In this document: positions 9,297 through 18,171 of the stretch, piece by piece
How positions within the stretch are numbered: position 1 is the first letter of the stretch
Layout of the letters: every line of letters begins with the position of its first letter
From: Caldilineaceae bacterium bin34
GTDB lineage: Bacteria > Chloroflexota > Anaerolineae > Caldilineales > Caldilineaceae
Length of the DNA stretch: 51,988 bases
Direction: 5' to 3'
Assembly: GCA_002238555.1 (NCBI GenBank)
Contig: MPMO01000031.1
Span: 1 to 51,988 of the forward strand
Notes under the pieces: model-generated
What the model was told of the DNA's origin: nothing
The model's input: the letters and a program-made list of their open reading frames with translations, nothing else
The model's database searches: none
Made by a program: the position numbers and the translations under genes

Positions 9297-10202
9297 ATGA
9301 CGGCATCGTCCACCTCCCTGCGCAACGTCCTCCTGGGCAACCGCTTCCGCCGCGGGCTGCTCAAGTCCCTCTACATCTACGGTGCCCTGTTCGTGTACGC
9401 GCTGCTGTTCCTGCTGCCGTTCTACTGGATGCTGAACACCTCGCTCAAGGAACCTCTGCGGGTGTTCCAAATCCCGCCCGACTGGTACCCGAACCCGGTC
9501 GTGTTCCGCAACTACCTGGACGCCTGGGTCAACGAACGAACCGATATCGCGGCCGCGATCCCGGTCTACAACTACGCCAAGAACACGGTCATCATCACGG
9601 TCAACGGCGTCATTGCCACGACCTTCTCGAGCGCCTTGATTGCCTATGCCTTCGCCCGCATGGACTTCCCGGGCAAGCAGGCCATGTTCCTGGGCGTAAT
9701 CTCCACCCTGATGATTCCGTTCACGGTCCTGATGGTGCCCCAGTTCATCCTGTGGAAGAACCTGAACTGGCTTGACACCTTCCTGCCGCTCATGGTGCCG
9801 TACTGGTTCGGCTCGGCCTGGAACGTCTTCCTGCTGCGCCAGTTCTTCATGACCATTCCACTGGAGTACGACGAATCGGCGCGCATCGACGGCGCCACCC
9901 ATTGGACGATTTTCTCGCGCCTGATCGTGCCCCTGTCCAAACCCGCGATGGGGGCCATCGGCGTCCTGGCCTTCGTCTACTTCTGGAACGACTTCCTGGG
10001 GCCGCTGATCATCCTGTCCAAGCCCCAGAACTTCACGCTGACCATGTACCTGGCGAACTTCTCGGTCGCCTTTGTCCGAACCACTCCCTGGCACCTGTAC
10101 ATGGCTGCCTCCCTGACCATCATCTCGCCGTGCCTGCTCCTGTTCTTCTTCTCGCAGCGGGCGTTCATCCAGGGCATCACGATCACCGATTTCAAGCGCT
10201 GA
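9297..10202 (+). CDS. Carbohydrate ABC transporter permease (MalG/UgpE type)
   Basis: The second channel subunit, 301 residues, with about six transmembrane helices. The MalG-type N-terminus has FLLPFYWMLNTSLKE, and the EAA loop reads DESARIDGATHWTIFSRLIVPL. It ends with the typical QRAFIQGITITDFKR, close to the family consensus for a C-terminus that recruits the ATPase. It follows the first permease gene by 13 bases and closes the importer operon. Together with the binding protein it should import a mono- or oligosaccharide that the divergent dehydrogenase and aminotransferase may process; the substrate cannot be read from sequence. Confidence 0.93.
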   Translation: MTASSTSLRNVLLGNRFRRGLLKSLYIYGALFVYALLFLLPFYWMLNTSLKEPLRVFQIPPDWYPNPVVFRNYLDAWVNERTDIAAAIPVYNYAKNTVIITVNGVIATTFSSALIAYAFARMDFPGKQAMFLGVISTLMIPFTVLMVPQFILWKNLNWLDTFLPLMVPYWFGSAWNVFLLRQFFMTIPLEYDESARIDGATHWTIFSRLIVPLSKPAMGAIGVLAFVYFWNDFLGPLIILSKPQNFTLTMYLANFSVAFVRTTPWHLYMAASLTIISPCLLLFFFSQRAFIQGITITDFKR

Positions 10203-10406
10203 CCGTCCCGGCGAGCCCGGGAGCGTCCACCGGAATTGCGGCATTCGGTTCCCGACCACCGTTGGGTGCCCCTGCATGCCAACGACAAGAACCGCCGGAA
10301 CGGACTCGGCCCTGGCCTGCCGCGGGGTTGAATGTGCAGGGAACCGAAGGACCGAACCCGCCCGTTGTACGGTCAACGGTTTCCCAAACCCGGTGCAAGG
10401 TTGCCT

Positions 10407-11171
10407 GTGACCGGGATATCCGATCTTCAGGTCAGGTCCGCAACGGCCGAACTTTGGTCCACCGCCTCAGGACAGGGACCGGTGATGCTGATGTTCAACG
10501 GGGGGCCCGGCTGCAACGACTATCTGGCTCCGGTCTCCGCATTGATCGAAGACATCGCCAGGGTCATCCGGTTCGAGCCCAGGGGATGCGGCCGATCCGA
10601 CTGGGACGGAAACTACTCCCTGGATGTTCTGCTTGACGACGCGGACGCTGTGCGCCAGGCCCATGGCGCACGCGCCTGTGTTGTGGCCGGCCACAGCTTC
10701 GGTGTCAACGCGGCCCTAGCCTACGCACTTCGGTTCCCTTCCGTCGCCAGTGGGATCATCGGCATCGCCGGTGGCAATCTGGTCAACGACCGCAGCTGGA
10801 ATGAGGCCTACCGCCGCGGCTTGCAGGAAGTTGGCGAAGACACGGGCGGAGCCGTCTTCCATGCCGACCCGCGCGTAAACCGCGACGGCAATCAAAGCTG
10901 GCGCGAGTTCATTCAGGGGCCCAATCTGTTCCGGACCGTGGCCGACCTGGACCTGCCGGCCACCTTCATTAACGGATCCGCCGACATCCGGCCAAACTGG
11001 CCCACCAGGCAATTGGCTGCCCTGCTGCCGCAAGGCCATTACTTCGAGATTGAAGGGGCGGCCCACCACATCTGGCTGACACACCCCGGGGAGCTGGACC
11101 ACCGGTTGCGGCAAGCCATTCATCGGATGTCATCCAACCAACCGACAATCGGGCGCCCACCCACCGGGTAG
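10407..11171 (+). CDS. Alpha/beta hydrolase, proline-iminopeptidase-like (S33)
   Basis: A cytoplasmic alpha/beta-hydrolase resembling prolyl aminopeptidases. It has an oxyanion-hole GGPG near residue 26, the FEPRGCGRSDW strand, nucleophile elbow AGHSFG with Ser97, and a late acid and His region (NGSADIRPNW, EGAAHHIWLTHP). The GTG at 10407 is preferred: it has GCAAGG six bases upstream and gives about 25 residues before GGPG, normal for the family. An in-frame ATG at 10332 would add 25 residues without similarity. It is smaller than classical Pip (about 310 residues), so the substrate could be a peptide, amide or ester. Confidence 0.75.
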   Translation: MTGISDLQVRSATAELWSTASGQGPVMLMFNGGPGCNDYLAPVSALIEDIARVIRFEPRGCGRSDWDGNYSLDVLLDDADAVRQAHGARACVVAGHSFGVNAALAYALRFPSVASGIIGIAGGNLVNDRSWNEAYRRGLQEVGEDTGGAVFHADPRVNRDGNQSWREFIQGPNLFRTVADLDLPATFINGSADIRPNWPTRQLAALLPQGHYFEIEGAAHHIWLTHPGELDHRLRQAIHRMSSNQPTIGRPPTG

Positions 11172-11345
11172 ACTGGAACTTCCCCGTACCCTTGTCTGCC
11201 CAAGCATGGACACGTCCAATGTCCGATCCTGCCAACCATGTGGCACAGTCCGCTCGGCAGCTTGTCTGTGCCTGTTGCGCTGTAAGCCATGGCGCGCGGC
11301 TTGTACTGTGAACAGGTTGTTCCCCGACACACTCAATTGCCGCCG

Positions 11346-12230
11346 ATGACCAAGGCTTCCCACCTAGTCAATACTCGGCAGGACCCGACATGCAAATCCC
11401 ATCCAAGGTACCAACGGTATCGACGGCTTGACCTGGAATTCAAGGACTGCCAGTCCATCCTGACCAAGGCCACCGGTTTCATCGGCGGTTTCGACTACAC
11501 ACTCAATCCCTACAGCGGCTGTGCATTCGGATGCAGCTACTGCTACGCAGCATTCTTCCCGCGCGATCCCGAGCTGCGCGACAACTGGGGGCATTGGGTC
11601 AAGGTCAAGCAAAACGCCTTGGACAAACTGCAGCACATGCGCACCCCGCTGGCCGGGAAACGAGTGTACATGAGCAGTGTGACGGACCCCTACCAGCCCC
11701 TGGAACGCGATCTACGCCTGGTGCGTTCCCTGCTCCCTTTCATGGCCGAACGGAAATTGGAACTGGTTGTTCAGACACGCGGTTCACTGGTGGTGCGCGA
11801 CCTGGATCTGCTGACCCGGTTTCACCGCGTATGCGTGAACATGACCGTCACGACCGATTGCGAGGACGTTCGCCGCGCCCTCGAGCCCCGCTGCGAACCC
11901 ATTGCCGCGAGGTTGGAGGCCATCGCGCAGGTGGTTGAGGCGGGAATCCCGGCCGTCGTGACATTGACACCCCTGCTGCCGGTGCGCTCTCCCCGGAAAC
12001 TTGTGGCCGCCCTGCTGGACACAGGAGCACGGCGCTTCGTGGTGCAGTCCTTCCATCCCACCAAGGGCAATTTCATGGCCGGCACCGGCCAAGCGGCACT
12101 GGACATGACCAAGTCCCTGGGCTGGACAGAGGACCGGTATCGGGAGATTCGGTCCATCTTGGAGGCGGACCTTCCGGATGTGCGGGAGGGGCAGGCCGGC
12201 TTCGATCCAAACTGGCTGCTGACTGCTTGA
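11346..12230 (+). CDS. Radical SAM protein, SplB-like
   Basis: A radical S-adenosylmethionine enzyme. The sequence LNPYSGCAFGCSYCYA gives the CxxxCxxC cluster ligands Cys59, Cys63 and Cys66. Other family marks are VYMSSVTDPYQPLE, the strand ELVVQTRGSLVVRDLDLL, and a VCVNMTVTT strand. This group is related to spore-photoproduct-lyase-like proteins of unknown reaction found widely in bacteria without spores. It has 294 residues from the ATG at 11346; an earlier in-frame ATG at 11289 adds 19 unconvincing residues. Neither has a clear ribosome site. It stands alone, so the context gives no substrate. Confidence 0.88.
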   Translation: MTKASHLVNTRQDPTCKSHPRYQRYRRLDLEFKDCQSILTKATGFIGGFDYTLNPYSGCAFGCSYCYAAFFPRDPELRDNWGHWVKVKQNALDKLQHMRTPLAGKRVYMSSVTDPYQPLERDLRLVRSLLPFMAERKLELVVQTRGSLVVRDLDLLTRFHRVCVNMTVTTDCEDVRRALEPRCEPIAARLEAIAQVVEAGIPAVVTLTPLLPVRSPRKLVAALLDTGARRFVVQSFHPTKGNFMAGTGQAALDMTKSLGWTEDRYREIRSILEADLPDVREGQAGFDPNWLLTA

Positions 12231-12558
12231 AGAACTACCGGTGGACTGCCCGCGCATGCGATAGTCGAACCAGGCACACAAGCCTCTGTTCACCACTGGA
12301 ACAGGAATCCTAAGCAGTCAACATTGCGCCGATCGCCTGTGTTCGGACTGCGATCCGCCGCCGTGCCTCACGCAGCCCAGGGGCCGCAGGTGCCGGTGCC
12401 GGGATGGGTGAAATATGCAGAGGGCCGACATGGCAACAGCTCCATCTGTCCAATGCGCCCTGCCACAGGTCCAGCAACTGTCTCACCAATCACTTGGAAA
12501 TCCGGACGACTGGCAGGCCTGTGTGTTGGTCCACATGGCCGCTCTGGAACCCGAATCC
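12231..12558. other. Intergenic region between convergent genes
   Basis: These 328 bases lie between the 3' ends of the radical SAM and PhyH genes. I see no gene in them. The only structure is the hairpin listed separately at 12552-12580. Confidence 0.5.
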
Positions 12559-12580
12559 CTAAACGGTAATCAGGGATTCG
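12552..12580 (-). terminator. Hairpin over the end of the PhyH gene
   Basis: Nine-base perfect arms CGAATCCCT and AGGGATTCG flank an 11-base loop and span the stop codon of the minus-strand PhyH gene. No T-run follows, so this may be a processing or stability hairpin rather than an intrinsic terminator. Confidence 0.4.
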
Positions 12581-13389
12581 TCCCTGTGGTACACCACCGG
12601 ATTCTGGTTGTCGTCGTTCAATTCGTCCCCGATCGCATACGAGGCGAACTGTTCGTCGGTCAAGATGTTCTGAAGCCCGTTGAAGGTGCTGCCATGGGGC
12701 ATGAAGGCACAGGTCATGGCACGGCGCCAGCCGGAGGTCATGTTGGCTCCGGCCCCATGGGCCAGCAATCCATTGTGGAAGGAGCACGAACCCGCCTTCA
12801 TGGGTGCCGCTATCGATTCCATATTCACAAAATCGGGGTACTCCCGAAAGAGGTCCGACATGTTCTCGGCGATCGGCACGTTGACGTAGGTGGTCTGCTT
12901 GTGGGAACCCGCCAGAAAATAGAGACACCCGTTGTGGGAGGTGGCGTCGTCCAACGCGATCCAGATGCTAATCGCATCCGGGGAATAGAATGACCACTTC
13001 GGGTTGTCGTGATGCCAGGCCGTGGCATTGGCCCAGGGTTGCTTGATCAGGGCCTGGTCGTGCCACACGCGCATGCCTTCCGTTTGGGCCAGTTCGGTGG
13101 CCATCCTGCCAATGCGGGGATCCAGTATGAGTTCCTTCACCGCCGGATTGTCCTTCCACAAATTGAGGCGCTGCACAAAGATATAGTCGTAGAAGGAACC
13201 ATCGTCTTTCCAGCGATCATCGTCCCCTGCACCTTCGACCACCAGCTTCCGGTCCTTGCGTTCGCGTACGGCCTGGTCCACGACGTCCCGCCAAGTCTCC
13301 AGTTCCTCGGGGGTCAGGAATTCATCCATCACCACAAAACCATTGGTTTGATAGGTGTCAATCTGAGCCTGGGTAATTTCCGTATTCAT
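12559..13389 (-). CDS. Phytanoyl-CoA dioxygenase (PhyH) family protein
   Basis: A non-haem Fe(II)/2-oxoglutarate-dependent oxygenase of 276 residues. The iron triad is visible: His126 and Asp128 in AWHHDNPKW and the distal His211 in NGLLAHGAGAN. The Arg of GWRRAMTCAFMP is the likely 2-oxoglutarate anchor. The start at 13389 gives the family N-terminus (QIDTYQTNGFVVMDEFL); an in-frame start 14 codons earlier is not needed. It follows the S51-fusion gene on the same strand after a 180-base gap, so it may be its own unit. PhyH relatives hydroxylate many small molecules besides phytanoyl-CoA, and the true substrate is not evident. Confidence 0.9.
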   Translation of the reverse strand: MNTEITQAQIDTYQTNGFVVMDEFLTPEELETWRDVVDQAVRERKDRKLVVEGAGDDDRWKDDGSFYDYIFVQRLNLWKDNPAVKELILDPRIGRMATELAQTEGMRVWHDQALIKQPWANATAWHHDNPKWSFYSPDAISIWIALDDATSHNGCLYFLAGSHKQTTYVNVPIAENMSDLFREYPDFVNMESIAAPMKAGSCSFHNGLLAHGAGANMTSGWRRAMTCAFMPHGSTFNGLQNILTDEQFASYAIGDELNDDNQNPVVYHRDESLITV

Positions 13390-13569
13390 GACATCGCCTT
13401 GTCCATCAATTGCTTTCTGCAAATGTAGCAACTACCCAACACATGCAGAACGTCACAGACCGCCCCAGCCAGAATCCCCGGCCCAGCGCTCCCGACTTCG
13501 TGTTCGAGTAGTTTCTCCGCTTCGCTTACGCCTGATTGTAATGCAATCTGGCACACGTGAATCCGCGTC

Positions 13570-14643
13570 TCACACGTCATCCAGGCGTGTCAGGGTCTGA
13601 CCGCTGGGTGTGTCCATGACCTGCCAGCCATGCGTGCGAATCCGGTCCCTGAGCCGATCCGAAAGCGGCCAGTCCTTGACCTGGCGAGCCCGTTCCCTTT
13701 GCTGCAGCCAATCCCTCACCTCCGCCGACGGAGTCTCTTCCTCCGTTGCCCGCATCTCCAGAGCCTTCAATTTCCGCACTGTTTGACCCCAAACCTCAGG
13801 GTCCAGACCGGATTGCGCGTCGGGGAGCGACCAGGCCCCCAGCTCCTCAAGGGCGAAGTCATGGTCATGAACGATCTCCAGGGTCTCATCGTTCCGCACG
13901 ATTGTGGCACTGCCCTGACCAAGAACCTGTGCCCGGCCGGAACTCGGGTTCATGATCACGGCCGTGTTCTCGTCGATGCCCAACACGGTTAAGTCATCCG
14001 CGGCAGGCAGAAGATCGAGCAGTTCATTGAACCGGCTCTGGCCCATGTAGCAACGGCTGGTGTCCAGACCGCTGCCGCCGGACTGGTTGTTCCAGTGCGG
14101 GATTACAACCAGTTTCAGGCCGAAGGGATCAAACAGGTCCAACCCTTCCGACCAATACAAATCCAATCCCACCTTGTATATCTCGTACACCGGCAGGGCA
14201 AGATGCCCTGCCGCCACCGTGGCGGCACTGGACAGAAACAGGGTTCGCCCCAGGCGATGGCAGATTCGGCAGATCTCCCAACACAGGCTGTCGCGGAAGT
14301 GTCGCACCGCGTAGGTGGGGCTGCCGGGCCCGGTCAGGATCACGTTTGCCTCGTAAATCGGCCCCATCAGGTCGGGATTGTTGGTGCTGAACGGCCCGTC
14401 GGATCGGCGAACCGGCACCGTGGTGACTTGGGGATGGTAATTCTGCAGACGGACTCTCAGGAAGCGGTCGACATCACGGGCGACTTCCTCGCTGTTGGGT
14501 TCAAAGCCGGCCGGGGTTTCCAGGATGGCAACCCGCGGCCGCTGATTCAAGCGGGAGAAGATCCGATCGTAAATCCTTTGCATGGACGGTGCCGTCTCGC
14601 CCGAACCCAGCAGGACAATGTCTCCCGGTGTTTGTCCGTCCAT
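13570..14643 (-). CDS. Peptidase S51 / glutamine-amidotransferase-like protein fused to a CysRS-type C-terminal tail
   Basis: Residues 1-230 form a class-I glutamine-amidotransferase-like fold of the S51 group (dipeptidase E, cyanophycinase). They include GDIVLLGSGETAPSM, VILTGPGSPTYAVRHF and an elbow LSSAATVAAG in which Ser139 takes the nucleophile place. After about 60 linking residues, positions roughly 295-357 (VRDWLQQRERARQVKDWPLSD, then DRIRTHGWQVMDTP) resemble the small C-terminal domain of cysteinyl-tRNA synthetase, which helps bind tRNA. There is no synthetase catalytic core. The start ATG overlaps the stop of the upstream hydrolase by one base (TGATG), so translation is coupled. The function is unknown; a role on a modified tRNA or a peptide substrate is speculation. 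Confidence 0.8.
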   Translation of the reverse strand: MDGQTPGDIVLLGSGETAPSMQRIYDRIFSRLNQRPRVAILETPAGFEPNSEEVARDVDRFLRVRLQNYHPQVTTVPVRRSDGPFSTNNPDLMGPIYEANVILTGPGSPTYAVRHFRDSLCWEICRICHRLGRTLFLSSAATVAAGHLALPVYEIYKVGLDLYWSEGLDLFDPFGLKLVVIPHWNNQSGGSGLDTSRCYMGQSRFNELLDLLPAADDLTVLGIDENTAVIMNPSSGRAQVLGQGSATIVRNDETLEIVHDHDFALEELGAWSLPDAQSGLDPEVWGQTVRKLKALEMRATEEETPSAEVRDWLQQRERARQVKDWPLSDRLRDRIRTHGWQVMDTPSGQTLTRLDDV

Positions 14644-15509
14644 CAAGTGCCCCACAGGCCCGAAGACACTGCCTCCAGCAATACCTCCGCAAGCCGTTGG
14701 GGCCTGTGGACGTGGATGTCGTGGTCCGTGTCCTTGAACCACATCGTTCGGCTCCGGGCAAGTCCCTCTTCGGCAAGCGCCACCTGCTGCCGTCTGTACT
14801 CAATCCGTTCCGGATCATCCGAGGACTCCGCGGGGCAGATCAGGACCGGAACCCGTACCTGCCCGTAATAGCCTTCCGGATCCATGTCCCACAACGCGTG
14901 CAGGATGCGCAGGTGGTTGTCCAGGGACAGGTTGGGGGACACCGTCCCGTCGTCCGCCACGGCAAAGTTTCCCAGCGTGTGCTGAACCCCCGTCGGTGCC
15001 CAATCCGGATGGTTGGACTGGATGGCCTCACGCAGATCCTCCACCTGCCGACCGCGGAAATCCGGAGGCGACAGGCGCTCCTTGACTGTATTCCAGTCGG
15101 AGCCGAGACTCTTCTGCAGACTTAGGAAGCCGCCATCGATGAAACCCACACCGGACAGGAGACCGGGACGCGTAGCCGCCAAGTGCAGGGCCACGTTGCC
15201 GCCCCAGCTTTGGCCCAGGAATACGGGCCGCTCAAGCTTCAGGGCGGTAATCACGGCCTCCATGTCCGCGCTGATGCTTTCAAAATCGTATCCGTGATCG
15301 GGCTTGTCCGACCGGCCATGCCCTCGTTGGTCCACGGTCACAACCGGGCAGCCAGCCTGGTGCAGCACAAGTGCCACCTGCTCCCAAGTCCAACAGTTGC
15401 TGCTCAGACCGTGGGACATCACGAAGGCAGGACCACCCTCCGCGTGCGCGCAACGCACATGCAGGGTGATGCCCCGGCCTGGCAGGTTAAGGAAACGCGT
15501 GTTCAACAT
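14643..15509 (-). CDS. Alpha/beta hydrolase
   Basis: A 288-residue alpha/beta hydrolase of the epoxide-hydrolase/haloperoxidase-like type. It has MSHGLSSNCWTWEQV (oxyanion region), VVTVDQRGHGRSDKP, and the elbow LGQSWGGNVALHL with Ser101 as nucleophile. With Ser at the elbow it should be an esterase or lactonase type rather than an epoxide or haloalkane hydrolase, which use Asp. The His of KDTDHDIHVHRP is the likely catalytic base. It starts 34 bases after the sulfatase gene and ends in a one-base overlap with the S51-fusion gene, indicating a three-gene transcript. A plausible job is cleaving an ester in the molecule desulfated by the sulfatase. Confidence 0.9.
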   Translation of the reverse strand: MLNTRFLNLPGRGITLHVRCAHAEGGPAFVMSHGLSSNCWTWEQVALVLHQAGCPVVTVDQRGHGRSDKPDHGYDFESISADMEAVITALKLERPVFLGQSWGGNVALHLAATRPGLLSGVGFIDGGFLSLQKSLGSDWNTVKERLSPPDFRGRQVEDLREAIQSNHPDWAPTGVQHTLGNFAVADDGTVSPNLSLDNHLRILHALWDMDPEGYYGQVRVPVLICPAESSDDPERIEYRRQQVALAEEGLARSRTMWFKDTDHDIHVHRPQRLAEVLLEAVSSGLWGT

Positions 15510-15543
15510 GGCTGGGCTGGTTTCGAAACGGCCTCAAGGCAGT

Positions 15544-17127
15544 TCAGCGCCCGGGTGCCGGCGGCGGCAAGGCGGCCCACGGCTGCACGCCGCAACGGGC
15601 AGCCCAACCATCCCACAAGGCCGCCAGCTCCCTGACCAGCTCCGGGTGCTCGGAGGCCAAGTCACGGGTCTCCGTCCGGTCGGCCTCAATGTCGTACAAC
15701 TCCCAGGGGTCCGGATAGCGATTCACCAGCTTCCAGCGTCCGCGGCGCACGGCTCGATTGCCTTCATGTTCCCAGTAGAGCACTTCCCGCCCGGATGGGC
15801 CATCCGACAGCGTGGGCACAAGCGAGACTCCCTCCAGCGGCTTGACGGTTTGGCCCTGACGGGTCTCCGGGTAGGAAGAACCGGACCACTCGAGACACGT
15901 CGCCATGATATCCGGCAACTGGCCGGGCTGTTGCCGCCACTGGCCGCGGTCTTCGTGCCGGATGTCCGGTCCGGCAATGATCAGCGGGGTCGCAATGCCG
16001 CCCTCGTGCACCCAGTGCTTGTACAGGCGGAAGGGCGCGTTGGACACATTCGCCCAGGGAATCCCGTAGCTGGCATAGGTATCCTCCCCGCCCGGCCAAA
16101 TCTCGGGGCTGTTGCCAAACCGCACAGGCTCCCCTTGCCGGGTGGTGGGGGTTCCTATCTGCTCCCAACCGGTTGCCACGCGTTCCGCCATGGATGAATC
16201 CAGTTCCTCGGCACAGCCGCCGTTGTCGGCCAGGAACACAATCCAGGTGTTGTCGGACTGCCCTGTGTCCTCCAATGCCTGCAGAATGCGGCCGATCCCC
16301 TGATCCATGCGATCAATCTGGGCCGCATACACCTCCATGCGGCGGCACTCCCACTCCTTGTTGGGAGCTTCCTCCCAAGGCGGAACCCTGGGATCGCGTT
16401 CACTGAGCTGCCAGTCCGGGTCCAGGACCCCCATGTCCCTCAGGCGGGCTTGGCGTTGGACCCTCAGTTCATCCCAGCCGGCGTCGAAGCGGCCCTTGTA
16501 CTTGGCTGCGTCCTCCTCGTGGGCGTGGAGCGGCCAGTGCGGCGCGGTGTACGCGACGTACTGGAAGAATGGCGTGTCTTCGCCCTTCTCGGCGTGCTCC
16601 CTGATTTGCCGTACTGCCTCGTCGGAGATGGCATCGGTGATGAAATAGTCGTCGCCTTCGGCCGTGATGCGCTCGTTGTTGCGGGTCAGGGTACGTGGCT
16701 GGTAGAAGTTCGCGGCACCCGTGATGATGCCGTAGAAGTCGTCGAATCCCCGTTGACAAGGCCAGTTGTGCCTGGGACTCTCCACAAACCGGGTCACGTG
16801 CCACTTGCCGGACATGAACGTGGCGTAGCTGCCGGTCTTCAGGGCCTCGGCAATCGTGACCGATCCGGGACTCAGATCTCCCAAGTACCCATCCAACCCG
16901 TGCGTGCCCATCATGTGGCCGATGTCCGCCTGATGGGGATACAGGCCGGTCAGAAGGGAGCCGCGGGACGGACAACAGCGCGCGGTGTTGTAGAACTGGC
17001 TGTAGCGGAGGCCGCGAGCCGCCAAACGGTCCAGGTTAGGGGTATCCACTTCCCCGCCGTAACACCCGAGATCCGAGAAACCCATGTCATCGTTGAGAAT
17101 CAAAATGATGTTGGGCTTGTCGGCCAT
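15544..17127 (-). CDS. Sulfatase (arylsulfatase family S1)
   Basis: Hydrolyses a sulfate ester using a formylglycine made from cysteine. The signature CCPSRGSLLTG carries the modifiable Cys51 (C-x-P-S-R). Metal and sulfate ligands are visible in ILNDDMGFSDLGCYGG near the N-terminus, SGKWHV, and FLADNGG. The 527-residue length is typical. The ATG at 17127 directly precedes the first strand (DKPNIILILNDDMG); the frame is open 88 codons further upstream but that part has no sulfatase character. No signal peptide is seen, so it is probably cytoplasmic or matured elsewhere. No formylglycine-generating or anSME enzyme is in the window. It is first in the transcript with the hydrolase and the S51 fusion. 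Confidence 0.94.
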   Translation of the reverse strand: MADKPNIILILNDDMGFSDLGCYGGEVDTPNLDRLAARGLRYSQFYNTARCCPSRGSLLTGLYPHQADIGHMMGTHGLDGYLGDLSPGSVTIAEALKTGSYATFMSGKWHVTRFVESPRHNWPCQRGFDDFYGIITGAANFYQPRTLTRNNERITAEGDDYFITDAISDEAVRQIREHAEKGEDTPFFQYVAYTAPHWPLHAHEEDAAKYKGRFDAGWDELRVQRQARLRDMGVLDPDWQLSERDPRVPPWEEAPNKEWECRRMEVYAAQIDRMDQGIGRILQALEDTGQSDNTWIVFLADNGGCAEELDSSMAERVATGWEQIGTPTTRQGEPVRFGNSPEIWPGGEDTYASYGIPWANVSNAPFRLYKHWVHEGGIATPLIIAGPDIRHEDRGQWRQQPGQLPDIMATCLEWSGSSYPETRQGQTVKPLEGVSLVPTLSDGPSGREVLYWEHEGNRAVRRGRWKLVNRYPDPWELYDIEADRTETRDLASEHPELVRELAALWDGWAARCGVQPWAALPPPAPGR

Positions 17128-17416
17128 GGCGTCAGCAGTCCTCTCGATGATCGGTCTTAAGAGTCTACCTGTCCATCGCCCTGGTGCATGCACATCCGGA
17201 ACTGACAACCCCAAAAAAGTCGTTGTCGATCGGATTGCATCCGCATGGGAGGTTTCGGTCGCACTCCAGGCTTCTGCACCGTCAACCAGCACGGGAGACC
17301 AAAGGACCAAGCCATGTTCCCGACGTGGTCGAGTCCCGTCACGCAAGACACGTTTTGTTCCGTGATCAGGTCGAAGTCCGGTCCGACCCACTCCTCAATG
17401 GTGGCGCAACGTCAGG

Positions 17417-18127
17417 TCACATGGACAGGAATTGCCTGTCACCCGCCTCCCAACCCTCGAGAGAGGCCAAAAGCACGGGAAAGTCCGGCAGTTGGCATTG
17501 CGCTCTCGCCTCGGACAACATGCGACACTGCCGCTCAAGTCGGTCCGCGCAGAAGGTAACCAGCACGAGTCGCTGGAACAGTTCCAGGGACTTGGCCCAC
17601 TTGGACAGGTTGCTCATGCGGACATCCCGTTGGACCTCAACCGGCCACACCCGTTCCCTGTAATACACAGCCAGATCCGGTTCGGAACGAATGCCCCACG
17701 GATCGTCCGCGCGCTCGGGACAAGGCGGAGGCTGGTCATCCACCGGAATGCCCAGGGACAGCAGATGATCCCGGGCTTCCAGAATTGCTACGGCATGGCG
17801 GACGGACACATGATGCGCCTGTACCCAAGGCAGCTCCGACGGTGCCGGTTCGGCATCGCACCGCTGCCGGTACCAGTCCCTGCCGGCAGGAGTCAGGTCG
17901 TACAGTGGCCGCCCCCGGCCCTGACGGAAGTGCCAGCGCAACGGCGCGCCACCCGAGGACGCCGTCCTGATGTACCCCGCCTGCTCCAGCTGCCGCCACT
18001 GAACCCGGCATGCACCGCCCGTCCATGCCGCCTGGTCCGGACACGCGGTCCGCGCCAGACGCCAACTGCGGATGCATCCGGTTGCGCCCATGAGCCGAAG
18101 CAGACGGTAGGCCGGGGTATCGGGCAA
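17417..18127 (-). CDS. Winged-helix protein with PD-(D/E)xK-like domain (replication-relaxation-like)
   Basis: The N-terminal 80 residues look like a winged helix (RVQWRQLEQAGYIRTA, RPLYDLTPAGRDWYRQR). The C-terminal half has the pattern SEPDLAVYYRERVWPVEVQRD, in which Asp151, Glu164 and Gln166 fit a degenerate PD-(D/E)xK nuclease core. Plasmid replication-relaxation proteins share this order, so I name it by resemblance only. The start is probably the TTG at 18127: an in-frame TGA lies two codons upstream, and a strong promoter ends about 45 bases before it. No relaxase or plasmid replication gene is near. It could be a remnant of an integrated element or a stand-alone regulator. Confidence 0.6.
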   Translation of the reverse strand: MPDTPAYRLLRLMGATGCIRSWRLARTACPDQAAWTGGACRVQWRQLEQAGYIRTASSGGAPLRWHFRQGRGRPLYDLTPAGRDWYRQRCDAEPAPSELPWVQAHHVSVRHAVAILEARDHLLSLGIPVDDQPPPCPERADDPWGIRSEPDLAVYYRERVWPVEVQRDVRMSNLSKWAKSLELFQRLVLVTFCADRLERQCRMLSEARAQCQLPDFPVLLASLEGWEAGDRQFLSM

Positions 18128-18171
18128 GGATCAAGTGAGAGCACAGAGTCCGGTTCAGCAGCAGGACGTTG

